Shown here piece after piece: positions 22,685 through 31,648 of a DNA stretch of 64,000 nucleotides; within the stretch, counting starts at the first letter, position 1, and the number at the start of each line of letters is the position of its first letter. The translations under genes were made by a program, and so were the position numbers. Source of the stretch: CAIWHR01 sp963717695 (GTDB taxonomy: Bacteria; Pseudomonadota; Gammaproteobacteria; Burkholderiales; Casimicrobiaceae); the NCBI GenBank assembly GCA_963717695.1, contig CAVQWR010000003.1, positions 124,001 to 188,000 on the forward strand. Reading direction: 5' to 3'. The notes under the pieces are model-generated. The model was not told where the DNA came from. It searched no databases and saw only the letters and a list, made by a program, of their open reading frames with translations.

Positions 22685-25600
22685 ATGCGATCGGGAAAGT
22701 CTTACACGTATCTCGTAGCCGTCCTCGCGCTCGGGGCACTCGTGTCCACGGCAGCGCTCGGCCAGGTCACGGCACGCTTTACTGTCCCGGGCAGCGCGGC
22801 AACCTCGACCAAGGCCGTGCCGGGATCGACCTTCGCGATGGACGTGCGTGTCGACGCGCCCGCAACGCCGACGCTCGGAGCTGCCTTTCGCGTCCTGCAG
22901 ACGACGCCCGCGACGCCGCCGGTCGTGTTCCAGATCACCGCGCGCGATTTCACCGGGTCGATCTACGACGACACGTTTTCCGGGACGCCTGATGCAACGG
23001 TGCTGGCGACGCCGAGCGCGCTCCTCAATCCGTCCAACGACGACAATCTCGGCCGAAACACTCTCGGGCTGGTCGGCGCCCCGACCGGCAACAACCTGTT
23101 CATCGAGAAGATCACGTTCAGCGTCGATGCGGCGACGCCCTTCGGCACCTACACGATTGCGCCGACGCCGGGCGGCAACTCCTCCATCACCGACACGGCT
23201 TTCAACGATTACGACATGTCGACGACGGCGTCCTTCAGCGTTCTCGTCGGGCAGAAGCTGACGGTCGTCGAGGCGGGCACGGGCACGGGTGTCGTCACCA
23301 GCGACGTCGGCGTCATCAGCTGTCCCGCCACGTGCTCCGACATCTATCCCGGAACCACGGTCACGCTGAGCGCGACGCCGAACGGCGGCTCGAGCTTCGC
23401 CGGCTGGTCGGGCGGCGGCTGCACGGGAACCGGTACCTGTGTCGTGACGGTGAACGCCGCGATAACGGTCACCGCAACTTTCAATGGCCCGCCCCCGGTG
23501 AACCTCACCGTGACGAAGTCGGGCACCGGCACCGGCACCGTGACCAGCGCACCCGCTGGCATCAATTGCGGCGCGACCTGCACGGCGCCTTTCGCGGCGG
23601 CAACCGTCGTGACGCTCACGGCGAGTGCGACCGCGGGTTCGGGGTTCATCGGCTGGAGCGGCGGCGGATGCTCCGGCACCGGCACGTGCGTGGTGACCAT
23701 GTCCGCGGCGACAACGGTGAACGCGCAGTTCGACCTCCTGCCGAAGACGCTGACCGTGACGAAGTCGGGCACCGGCGCCGGCACCGTGACCAGCGCGCCT
23801 GCCGGCATCAATTGCGGCGCGACCTGCAGCGCACCATTCACGTCGGGCGCCGTCGTGACGCTCACCGCGAGTGCAACCGCGGGCTCGACGTTCATCGGCT
23901 GGAGCGGCGGCGGATGCTCCGGCACCGGCACGTGCGTGGTGACCATGTCCGCGGCGACAACCGTGAATGCGCAGTTCGATCTCGTGCCGCAAACCTTGAC
24001 CGTCACGAAGTCGGGCACCGGCACCGGCACGGTGACCAGCGCACCCGCTGGCATCAATTGCGGCGCGACCTGCTCGGCGCCGTTCGCGGCGGCAACCGTC
24101 GTGACGCTCACGGCGAGTGCGACCGCGGGTTCGGGGTTCATCGGCTGGAGCGGCGGCGGATGCTCCGGCACCGGCACGTGTGTGGTGACCATGTCCGCAG
24201 CGACAACGGTGAACGCGCAGTTCGACCTCCTGCCGAAGACGCTGACCGTGACGAAGTCGGGCACCGGCGCCGGCACCGTGACCAGCGCGCCTGCGGGCAT
24301 CAATTGCGGCGCGACCTGCAGCGCACCATTCACGTCGGGCGCTGTCGTGACGCTCACCGCGAGTGCGACCGCGGGCTCGACGTTCATCGGCTGGAGCGGC
24401 GGCGGATGCTCCGGCACCGGCACGTGCGTGGTGACCATGTCCGCGGCGACAACCGTGAATGCGCAGTTCGATCTCGTGCCGCAAACCTTGACCGTCACGA
24501 AGTCGGGCACCGGCACCGGCACGGTGACCAGCGCACCCGCTGGCATCAATTGCGGCGCGACCTGCTCGGCGCCGTTCGCGGCGGCAACCGTCGTGACGCT
24601 CACGGCGAGTGCGACCGCGGGTTCGGGGTTCATCGGCTGGAGCGGCGGCGGATGCTCCGGCACTGGCACGTGCGTGGTGACCATGTCCGCAGCGACAACG
24701 GTGAATGCGCAGTTCGACCTCCTGCCGAAGACGCTGACCGTGACGAAGTCGGGCACGGCGCCGGCACCGTGACCAGCGCGCCTGCTGGCATCAATTGCGG
24801 CGCGACCTGCAGCGCACCATTCACGTCGGGCGCGTCGTGACGCTCACCGCAAGTGCAACCGCGGGCTCGACGTTCATCGGCTGGAGCGGCGGCGGATGCT
24901 CCGGCACGGGCACGTGTGTCGTGACCATGTCCGCGGCGACAACCGTGAATGCGCAGTTCGACGCCGCGCCGCAGCCCCTCACGGTCACGCTCAGCGGAAC
25001 GGGGACCGGGACGGTTATCAGCGCTCCTGCCGGCATCAGCTGCCCCGGCACCTGTAGCACCTCGTTCGCGGCAGGCGCGACGGTCACGCTGACGCCAACG
25101 CCCAATGCGGGGTCGCTCTTCACCGGCTGGACAGGTGGCGGCTGCGCCGGCACCGGCACGTGCGTCGTGACGATGAACGCGGCCGTCGCGGTGACTGCAA
25201 CCTTCGATCTCACGCCGGCAACGCTCGTCTCCGCCGCATTGCGTCGCACGCATGGCGCCGCCGGCACCTTCGACCTGACGCTGACGACGGTGGCGCCGCC
25301 CGCGATCAATCACAATCCGACGACCGAGCCGCGCCAGGGGCCGGTGCATTCGATCGTGCTCACTTTCGACAAGCCGATCACCGCCGCGACCGCGACCATC
25401 ACCGAAGGCACTGCGACGGCAGTCGCGCCGACATTCGGCGGCAACACCGTCGTGGTCGGGCTCACCGGCGTCGCCGACCGGCAATATGTCACGGTGTCCA
25501 TCACCAACATCGCGGCGTCCGACGGAAGCGTCGGCGGCACTGCGAACGTGCGCATCGGGTTCCTCGCCGGCGACGTGAATCAGACGCGGGTGGTCTCGGT

Positions 25601-25748
25601 GGCGGACCTCGGCCTCGTGAACGCGCAGCTCACGCACGTCACGACCGCCGCGAATTTCCTGCTCGACGTCAACGCGAGCGGCACCCTGACCATCGCCGAC
25701 ATGGGCATCACCAACGCGAACCTGACGCGCCCGCTGCCCCCGCCGTAG
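22685..25748 (+). CDS. Large secreted protein: cohesin-like domain, InlB-type repeat array, dockerin-like end; frameshifted here
   Basis: About 1021 residues after correction. In order: signal peptide (VAVLALGALVSTAALGQ); a 160-residue beta-rich domain (TARFTVPGSAATSTKAVPG...) resembling cohesin-like domains; one divergent and six near-identical 82-residue units of the InlB B-repeat kind (LTVTKSGTGTGTVTSAP, GWSGGGCSGTGTCVVTM); one divergent unit; and a C-terminal dockerin-like module starting RRTHGAAGTFDLTL. Two single-base deletions (near 24757 and 24832) fall in the last near-identical unit, which is 244 instead of 246 bases. ATG 22685 is preceded by GGAG. Cysteine pairs in each repeat suggest disulphides. 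An adhesive or structural cell-surface role is likely; no enzyme motif is seen. Confidence 0.82.
23504..24977 (+). repeat. Six tandem 246-bp coding repeats, alternating A and B types
   Basis: Units start at 23504, 23750, 23996, 24242, 24488 and 24734, exactly 246 bases apart; the sixth is 244 bases. They alternate: A units have AAATVV and end DLLPKT, B units have TSGAVV and end DLVPQT. The real period is therefore a 492-bp AB pair copied three times with very few differences. Coding frame is kept except for the two lost bases in the last unit. Near-identity points to recent amplification. Confidence 0.92.
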
Positions 25749-25755
25749 CTTTACT

Positions 25756-25793
25756 GCGGGCGCGCCCGAGCCGCTTGCTCGGGCCGCGCCCGC
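25756..25793 (+). terminator. Terminator-like hairpin after the repeat protein
   Basis: Bases 25756-25771 pair with 25777-25793 (GCGGGCGCG and CCCGAGC arms, one bulged base, loop CGCTT). It starts eight bases past the stop. No T-run follows, so a Rho-independent mechanism is uncertain, though position and stem strength fit a terminator. Confidence 0.5.
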
Positions 25794-26258
25794 GGATTCA
25801 AGCGCGATCGCACAGCCCCCGCGCGCTGTGCGAATGTCCGAATTGCGGTGACCGCCGCCATGCGGCACCACACGGCACACATCGGTTGAATTGCCAGCAG
25901 AGTGGCGCTGCGATTCCGGTGCAGCAACCGACGCGGCAACGGCAAGCGAATGGATGGTCGCGCGTCGCCTGTCGCAGCCGTGCGGCAATCGCTCGATGGC
26001 CCTCGACGCCGATCCGACGTCCGCGTTGATCTGCAGCTTCCCGTTCGCGCATTGCATTGCGTGTTGATGTCGTCAGGTTCCAGCAAGGATTGCCTGCGCG
26101 CCTTGACATTGCAATGACGCCCACACAGAATCGCGCGGACCTGGGCTGGGCGTCGTCGTGTCGATTCGCAATTGCGATGACGCTCGCGATGTTCAGGCTT
26201 CTCGCCGTCGAAATCCGGCATCGTGCCGGGCGAACAAGAACAGAAGCGAGGGCCAAAC
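25794..26258. other. Intergenic region before the propeller gene
   Basis: About 465 bases with no gene I can support. Short frames on both strands have unnatural codon use. It presumably holds the promoter of the propeller gene; no clear signal is seen. Confidence 0.5.
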
Positions 26259-27731
26259 ATGAACGAAAGTCGCGCCACGTTTGCCTGCGTATTTGCGGCC
26301 CTCTCCCTGTTTTCGGGCGGAGCCCAAGCGCAGGCCGTCACCGAATTCCACACGGGCATCACAGGCAGCGCACAACCCTGGGGCATCACGGCCGGCCCGG
26401 ACGGCAATCTATGGTTTGCGGAATCCGCCGGCGACCGGATCGGGCGAATTACCCCGACAGGCACTATCACCGAGTTCACCACGGGCGTCACCGCCGGTTC
26501 GCATCCCACCAGCATCACGGTCGGTCCCGACCACAACCTGTGGTTCACGGAACAGAATGGCTCGCGGATCGGCCAGATTACGACGGCCGGCGTCGTCACC
26601 GAATTCACCGCCGGCATCTCCGGATCAGCGACTGACATCACGGCCGGCCCCGACGGAAACCTGTGGTTCACCGAAGCAGCCGGCCGGATCGGAAAAATTA
26701 CGATAGCCGGCGTCGTCACCGAGTACACCGCCGGCATCACTGCCGGCGCGGTCCCTCTCGGCATCGCGGCCGGCGCGGATGGCAACCTGTGGTTTACCGA
26801 GAACAACGGCAATCGCATCGGCCGGATTACCACAGGCGGCAGTGTCACCGAATTCAGCGCCGGCATTACGGCGAACGCCAGTATTCAGTACATCACCGCC
26901 GGTCCCGATGGCAATCTTTGGTTCACGGAGTTCAACCTCAACCGGATCGGACGAATTACCCCGAGTGGAGTCGTCACCGAGTTCGTTGGCCTTACGGGGA
27001 CGGAGCCTTACGGGATCGCAGCCGGCCCCGACGGCAACCTCTGGTTCACTGAATTCAGCAGTCAAATCGGGCGGATGACTCCGGGCGGAATTGTGACCGA
27101 GTTCAGCGCGGGTATCAGCGCGTTCTCGGGCCCACTCGGGATCACGGCCGGCCCCGATGGCAACCTGTGGTTTGCCGAATGGTTCGGCAACCGTATCGGC
27201 CGCCTCACCACTCCTCCCCCCGCCCTGATGGGCGCCGTGTCGCGCAAGGTGCACGGAGCCGCGGGCACGTTCGACCTGCCGTTGTCGATGGTCGCAACCA
27301 ACCCGACCACCGAGCCGCGGCAGAGTACGACGGCGACCATCGTGATGACGTTCGACTCGCCGGTCGTCAGCGCAAACGCCGCGATCACCGAAGGCACAGC
27401 AACCGCCGGCGCGCCGACCTTCAGCGGCAACGACGTGACAGTGGCTCTCACCGGAGTGGCCGACCAGCAGTACGTCACGGTGTCGCTGACCAATGTCGCG
27501 TCCGCGTCGACCACCGGCGGCACCGCGTCGATCCGGCTCGGCCTGCTTCGCGGCGACGTGAACCAGACTCGCGTCGTGACAGTGGCCGACCTGGGGCTCG
27601 TGAATGCACAGCTCGCGCAGCCCGTGACCGCGGCGAACTATCTGAAGGACGTCAGCGCGAGCGGTACGCTGACAGTCGCCGACAAGGGCATCACCAACGC
27701 CAATCTCACGAAATCATTGCCCGCGCCCTGA
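26259..27731 (+). CDS. Secreted seven-blade propeller protein (virginiamycin B lyase-like) with dockerin-like module
   Basis: A 490-residue protein: signal peptide (CVFAALSLFSGGAQAQA), then seven blades with the pattern ITAGPDGNLWFTE..G.RIGRIT..G.VTEF, and the shared C-terminal module (AVSRKVHGAAGTFDLPL to DVNQTRVVTVAD and DVSASGTLTVAD). The blades match the Vgb/streptogramin lyase fold, but they are almost free of histidine (one in GPDHNLW), whereas the lyase depends on conserved histidines; a true lyase seems unlikely. Extracellular sugar or protein binding is more plausible. Start ATG 26259. It is the third gene with this module and lies next to the tRNA pair. Confidence 0.82.
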   Translation: MNESRATFACVFAALSLFSGGAQAQAVTEFHTGITGSAQPWGITAGPDGNLWFAESAGDRIGRITPTGTITEFTTGVTAGSHPTSITVGPDHNLWFTEQNGSRIGQITTAGVVTEFTAGISGSATDITAGPDGNLWFTEAAGRIGKITIAGVVTEYTAGITAGAVPLGIAAGADGNLWFTENNGNRIGRITTGGSVTEFSAGITANASIQYITAGPDGNLWFTEFNLNRIGRITPSGVVTEFVGLTGTEPYGIAAGPDGNLWFTEFSSQIGRMTPGGIVTEFSAGISAFSGPLGITAGPDGNLWFAEWFGNRIGRLTTPPPALMGAVSRKVHGAAGTFDLPLSMVATNPTTEPRQSTTATIVMTFDSPVVSANAAITEGTATAGAPTFSGNDVTVALTGVADQQYVTVSLTNVASASTTGGTASIRLGLLRGDVNQTRVVTVADLGLVNAQLAQPVTAANYLKDVSASGTLTVADKGITNANLTKSLPAP

Positions 27732-27940
27732 GCGGTCGCGCTCGTCGTCAACGATCGCGACGCGCCATTGGCACCCCTGCGATATGCGCGGAGCGACGTC
27801 GGGCCGGGATATCTCGCGCCGGTTGCGGGCACCAGCGGGCTTGCCGAGCGGCAAGTCCCGGAGATCAAGCAGGCAGAAATCCTGACACCCGGCGCCTCAG
27901 CACGGGCCTCAAGCGAGGAAGAAATCCTCTTGGAAATGAG

Positions 27941-28017
27941 TGGGGTGGCTGATGGGACTCGAACCCACGACAACCGGAATCACAATCCGGGACTCTACCA
28001 GCTGAGCTACAGCCACC
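27941..28017 (-). tRNA. tRNA-His (GTG)
   Basis: Reads GTGGCTGTAGCTCAG at the 5' end, with anticodon GTG in GGATTGTGATTCC, T-loop GGTTCGAGTCC and encoded CCA. The acceptor stem GTGGCTG pairs with CAGCCAC, and an extra G at the 5' end pairs with C73, the hallmark of tRNA-His. The gene is complete. Confidence 0.97.
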
Positions 28018-28080
28018 ACGGGCGGATCGGGTGATGTTGCCTGAGCGGCAATGCCGCCCGACCGCAGGAACAGGAAAAGT

Positions 28081-28157
28081 TGGCGCGCCCGACAGGACTC
28101 GAACCTGTTACCGCCGGCTTAGAAGGCCGGTGCTCTATCCAGATGAGCTACGGGCGC
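28081..28157 (-). tRNA. tRNA-Arg (TCT)
   Basis: Starts GCGCCCGTAGCTCATCTGG, has anticodon TCT in CCTTCTAAG, T-loop GGTTCGAGTCC and an encoded CCA. Acceptor stem GCGCCCG pairs with CGGGCGC. It lies 63 bases upstream of tRNA-His on the same strand, so the two are probably one transcript. Confidence 0.97.
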
Positions 28158-28494
28158 TCGGTCGGATGGGGAAACACGCACCGGACGGCCATGCCGGGAA
28201 GGCCCTGCCGCGCCGCTTTCGGTGGCGGCGCGCCAAGTGCAGGCCCCCGCCATCCGGTCATCGAAACAGCGGTCGAAATATAGCATATCCACGACCCGTC
28301 GCGTCCGGACTCGCTGCGGCGAACCTTTGCCGCGACCCCGCCCGCGCCTGTCGAATATTCGGCTTTCGCCGCAGGCTCCGTTGACGTAGGATTTCCTGGA
28401 GGTCCCGCGACACCGAGCCCCGACTCGGGGTCGCCGGCGACCTTCCGAACGAAGTCCGCGTCCCGGCGGATTCGATCGGTCACCGGACGGCGCA
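28158..28494. other. Intergenic region upstream of the tRNA pair
   Basis: About 337 bases. It should contain the tRNA promoter on the minus strand. I see an A/T-rich patch (GAAATATAGCATATCC) near 28275 that may be part of it, and no gene. Confidence 0.4.
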
Positions 28495-28992
28495 ATGAGA
28501 CCTGGCAACCGGCCCGATATTCCACCGCTGCACGCGATCGCGAGAATGGCGATGCGGATCGTCGTGGCCGTGGTCGTGATCGTCGCCGGCGTCACCATTG
28601 TCTCCTATTTCGCGCTGGGCCGGCCGGATGCGCTGTTCGCCGGCGGCGCCTTTCCACAGCTCGTGAGCGGCGCGCAGAATCTGTCGGCGCCTGCGCCAGG
28701 CTCCGCTCTCGCGACAATCCTGCGCGTCGCGGTGGTCGGCGTCGTGGTCGCACTGGTCCTCCTGATCGGGGGAGCGGGTGTCTGGGATGCATGGCAATCG
28801 CGGCAGCGCCGCACCGGCCATGCGCAGCCTTCCGAATCCGGATTACGGGACGCCGACGCGCGTGAGCGCGACGCGCACCGCCAGTCGCCCCTCGACGCGG
28901 AACGCGCGCTGCGCCCGGCCGACGCGGAGCCGCTCTGGTCGACGGAGCGCGCGCCGACCGATCCCGACACCCTGCAAGGCGGCACGGCGTAG
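28495..28992 (+). CDS. Hypothetical membrane protein, 165 residues
   Basis: A plus-strand frame with two hydrophobic helices: MRIVVAVVVIVAGVTIVSYF near residue 20 and ILRVAVVGVVVALVLLIGGAGV near 75. A loop of about 35 residues lies between them and a charged, low-complexity tail follows. Third-position GC is high, as in neighbours, and the helices are too clear to be chance, but I recognise no family. It is flanked by the tRNA pair and by minus-strand genes, so it is probably a stand-alone transcript. Confidence 0.5.
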   Translation: MRPGNRPDIPPLHAIARMAMRIVVAVVVIVAGVTIVSYFALGRPDALFAGGAFPQLVSGAQNLSAPAPGSALATILRVAVVGVVVALVLLIGGAGVWDAWQSRQRRTGHAQPSESGLRDADARERDAHRQSPLDAERALRPADAEPLWSTERAPTDPDTLQGGTA

Positions 28993-29059
28993 GCGCGAGG
29001 CGCGTCGAACACGCGGCGCCGAGGAGGTCGATCAGGTAGGCGAGCGTCTGGCCTTCGAG

Positions 29060-29164
29060 TCAGCCGCTGGGGCGCGTCGGAACCGTCTTCAGCGGCGTGT
29101 CGCAGTTGCCTTCGAGGAAACGGATGCCCGCGATGATAGGCGCGTATTCGGCGTTGAGCGCCAT
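29060..29164 (-). CDS. Possible 34-residue ORF after the PKHD dioxygenase
   Basis: It starts at ATG 29164, 21 bases after the dioxygenase stop, and runs to TGA at 29060. The peptide (MALNAEYAPIIAGIRFLEGN, CDTPLK, end VPTRPSG) has natural-looking composition. It could be a small protein or the remnant of a larger gene; a frame continuing beyond the stop (LIDLLGAACSTR) also looks coding-like. Confidence 0.25.
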   Translation of the reverse strand: MALNAEYAPIIAGIRFLEGNCDTPLKTVPTRPSG

Positions 29165-29185
29165 GAAGCGGATCCGCAGGACCGA

Positions 29186-29851
29186 CTAAGTCGTCGCCCA
29201 CATCCGCATGAGGTTCTGCCGGACGACGTCGAGGCGGGCGCGGTTCTCCCACTTCATCGTCGCACCTTCGAGCGCCGCAATCTCGCCGAGCTCGTACACC
29301 TGCGAGCGCTGGTGCTGGTCCGGGATGAAGCTCTCGATGAACGTGATCGAGACGAGGCGCTGGCCCGAGCGGACCGGAACGACCTCGTGCAGTTCGGTCG
29401 ACGGATAGACGATCGCCTCGCCGGCGGCGCCCTTGAACGGGATCATCTGGTTGCCGACGGCGACCGCGAGCTCGCCGCCCTCGTAGGTCGCAGGATCGTT
29501 GATGAATACCGTGCACGAAAGGTCGGAGCGCAGCATCGCGTTGCCGATCTGCATCAGCGCGGCGTCGGCGTGGGCGCCATATTTCATGCCGGGCTCGTAG
29601 CGGCACAGAAGCGGCGGTGCGATGCGCTTCGGCAGCGCGAAGTCGAGGAACTCGCGCGAGCGCCCGAACGCCGCGTTGACGATCTGGACCGACTCGGCAT
29701 ACTTGGGGTCGCCGTGATCGACCTGGAGGTTGTCCTTGGTGACGTTGGCGGGATTCGACAACCGTCCTTCGGCGAAGCGAAGCTCGCGCGAAAGTGCGAC
29801 GAGACGCGCGACTTCGGCCGCGCTGAGGAGGTTTCTGATCTTGAGGAACAT
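29186..29851 (-). CDS. PKHD-type Fe(II)/2-oxoglutarate hydroxylase (PiuC/YbiX family)
   Basis: A 221-residue cytoplasmic oxygenase. The iron triad is visible: HADAALM (His and Asp) near residue 94 and the distal histidine in STELHEVVPV, followed by the 2-oxoglutarate arginine in SGQRLVSITF. The N-terminus (MFLKIRNLLSAAEVARLV) and C-terminal domain (LTRMWATT-like end, RQNLMRMWATT) match the family length. Members are often iron-regulated and sit beside TonB-dependent receptors; none is present here. Substrate unknown. Confidence 0.92.
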   Translation of the reverse strand: MFLKIRNLLSAAEVARLVALSRELRFAEGRLSNPANVTKDNLQVDHGDPKYAESVQIVNAAFGRSREFLDFALPKRIAPPLLCRYEPGMKYGAHADAALMQIGNAMLRSDLSCTVFINDPATYEGGELAVAVGNQMIPFKGAAGEAIVYPSTELHEVVPVRSGQRLVSITFIESFIPDQHQRSQVYELGEIAALEGATMKWENRARLDVVRQNLMRMWATT

Positions 29852-29962
29852 GGCGGCGTCCGCAGGTTGATTCCGGCGCGGAATGAGTGAGGATACGGGG
29901 AGCCGCGAGTATTGCGGGTCGAATGGATTCGGTCAACCGCCCCGCTTCCCGACGCCGGGACG

Positions 29963-30000
29963 AAAAAAAGCCGCGCTGCCTTCGGCAGCACGGCCTTTGT
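29963..30000 (-). terminator. Rho-independent terminator of the sulfatase gene
   Basis: On the minus strand: GCCGTGCTGCC-GAA-GGCAGCGCGGC followed by TTTTTTT, beginning about 14 bases past the sulfatase stop at 30014. A textbook intrinsic terminator. Confidence 0.9.
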
Positions 30001-30013
30001 GAAGCGCCGAAAA

Positions 30014-31648
30014 CTACTGGCCGGGGCCCTTCGCCGCGGCTTCGGCCTGGGCCATCCGCTTCGCCATCTCCGCCTTCACCGCTTCGAGGTTGAAGCTGGC
30101 ACCCCGCTGCATCGGTGGGTAGTCTATGAAAGTCTGCAACTCCTTGGCCACCACCTGCTGGACGAACACGAAGCGCCAGAACTGGTACTTGAACCAGTCG
30201 AAGTACTGCTGCCCGCCTTCCTTGGTCCCGTCGTTGGGCCAGCCCGTGCGCTCGAACGGATCGAGCCGGAGATTGATCAGGTAGGGCACGTCGACGTGCG
30301 TCTTCTCCCCGAGCCAGCCCCGCGGCTGGTCGATGAAGCGATACTTGTAGTCGTCGATGCGAATTGCGCCCACCGTGCTCTCGCCGAGGTAGAAGATCTC
30401 GTGCCGCGCGGACGGACCCTTGCCGGTGATGGCCGCCATCTGGTTGTAGCCGTCGAGATGGTTCTTGTACGTGCGGCCGTCGATCGTCTTGCCCTTCAGC
30501 AGTTCCTCGGTGATGTTCGGGTTGCCGGCCGCGGCCACGAACGTGGGCAGCCAGTCGAGCCCGGAGAAGATGCCGTTCTGCACGCTGTCCGCCGGCACGT
30601 GATCGGGCCAGCGCAGCAGCGCGGGCACGCGGAAGCCGCCTTCGAGGACCGTGCCCTTCGACTGGGCGAACGGGGTCTGGCCGCCGTCGGGCCAGGTGAA
30701 GACCTCGGTGCCGTTGTCGGTCGTGAAGACGACGATGGTGTTGTCGTCGACGCCCATGTCCTTCAGATGCTTCATCACGAGGCCGACGTCGTCGTCGAGC
30801 TGCGCCATCCCCGCTTCTTCCTCCGACCAGCCGTTCTCGGAATTGCGCATCGCCTCGTACTTCGGCGAGAGGTGCGTCACGATGTGCATGCGGGTGGGAT
30901 TAAGCCAGACGAAGAACGGCTTGCCGTCCTTCTTCGCCTTGTCCATGAAGTTGATCGCGAGGTCGCGGATCTCGTCGTCGACCGTCTCCATGCGCTTCGG
31001 ATACAGCGTGCCGGCGTCCTCGATCTTCTGCTTGCCGATCTTGCCCCAGCGCGGCATCACCGTCGGGTCGTCAACGTTCGTCGCCCAGCTGTGCACCATG
31101 TTGCGCGGGCCGACGACGTTCAGCAGGTTCTGCGGGTAGTTCGGATGCGCCGGGTCCTCCATCGCATCGAGGTGATACAGATAGCCGAAGAACTCGTCGA
31201 AGCCGTGGACCGTCGGAAGGAACTCGTTCAGGTCGCCGAGGTGATTCTTGCCGAACTGGCCGGTGGCGTAGCCCATCGACTTCAGAACCGTGGCGATGGT
31301 CACCGCCTCCGCGGGAATGCCGATCTTGGCGCCGGCCTGGCCGACCGTGGTCATGCCCGTGCGGATCGGCAGCTCGCCCGTGATGAAGTTCGCGCGGCCC
31401 GCCGTGCAGCTCGCCTCGGCGTAATAGTCGGTGAACAGCATGCCTTCCTTGGCGATCCTGTCGAGGTTTGGCGTGCGACCGGCCATCATGCCGCGGTGAT
31501 ACGCGCCGATGTTCCACATTCCGATGTCGTCGCCCATGATGACGAGTATGTTCGGCTGCTTTGCCGGGGCCTGCGCGAATGCAGGTGCGCCGACGGCCAT
31601 CGCGGCCGCGCCCACGACGGCCAACGAGAATTTTCGTAACGTGTTCAT
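30014..31648 (-). CDS. Periplasmic arylsulfatase (CTAGR type)
   Basis: A 544-residue type I sulfatase that hydrolyses sulfate esters. It has a signal peptide (SLAVVGAAAMAVGAPAFAQA), the metal site ILVIMGDDIG and the formylglycine motif CTAGR (in EASCTAGRANFITG), which fits the C-x-(P/A)-x-R rule for maturation, and TTDNGTEVF near residue 310. The enzyme needs a formylglycine-generating enzyme, not seen in this window. I start at ATG 31648; the frame stays open to 31903 but the added part is not sequence-like. It is transcribed away from the acyl-CoA dehydrogenase gene and ends at a strong terminator. It is not closely similar to the two larger sulfatases. Confidence 0.93.
   Translation of the reverse strand: MNTLRKFSLAVVGAAAMAVGAPAFAQAPAKQPNILVIMGDDIGMWNIGAYHRGMMAGRTPNLDRIAKEGMLFTDYYAEASCTAGRANFITGELPIRTGMTTVGQAGAKIGIPAEAVTIATVLKSMGYATGQFGKNHLGDLNEFLPTVHGFDEFFGYLYHLDAMEDPAHPNYPQNLLNVVGPRNMVHSWATNVDDPTVMPRWGKIGKQKIEDAGTLYPKRMETVDDEIRDLAINFMDKAKKDGKPFFVWLNPTRMHIVTHLSPKYEAMRNSENGWSEEEAGMAQLDDDVGLVMKHLKDMGVDDNTIVVFTTDNGTEVFTWPDGGQTPFAQSKGTVLEGGFRVPALLRWPDHVPADSVQNGIFSGLDWLPTFVAAAGNPNITEELLKGKTIDGRTYKNHLDGYNQMAAITGKGPSARHEIFYLGESTVGAIRIDDYKYRFIDQPRGWLGEKTHVDVPYLINLRLDPFERTGWPNDGTKEGGQQYFDWFKYQFWRFVFVQQVVAKELQTFIDYPPMQRGASFNLEAVKAEMAKRMAQAEAAAKGPGQ

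Noticed and set aside
23344..24840. Long open frames on both strands across the 246-bp repeats; possible CRISPR-like array
   Set aside because: Units are 246 bases with no spacers and encode a clear repeat protein in frame; the other frames are shadows.
26259..27731. Annotating the propeller gene as a virginiamycin B lyase (antibiotic resistance)
   Set aside because: Blade pattern matches the fold, but the histidines needed for catalysis are missing and the protein is exported; resistance is not supported.
21400..28157. Prophage or integrative element around the module genes
   Set aside because: No integrase, transposase, phage gene or tRNA-end repeat was seen; only position next to a tRNA hints at it, so it is listed as a low-interest idea instead.
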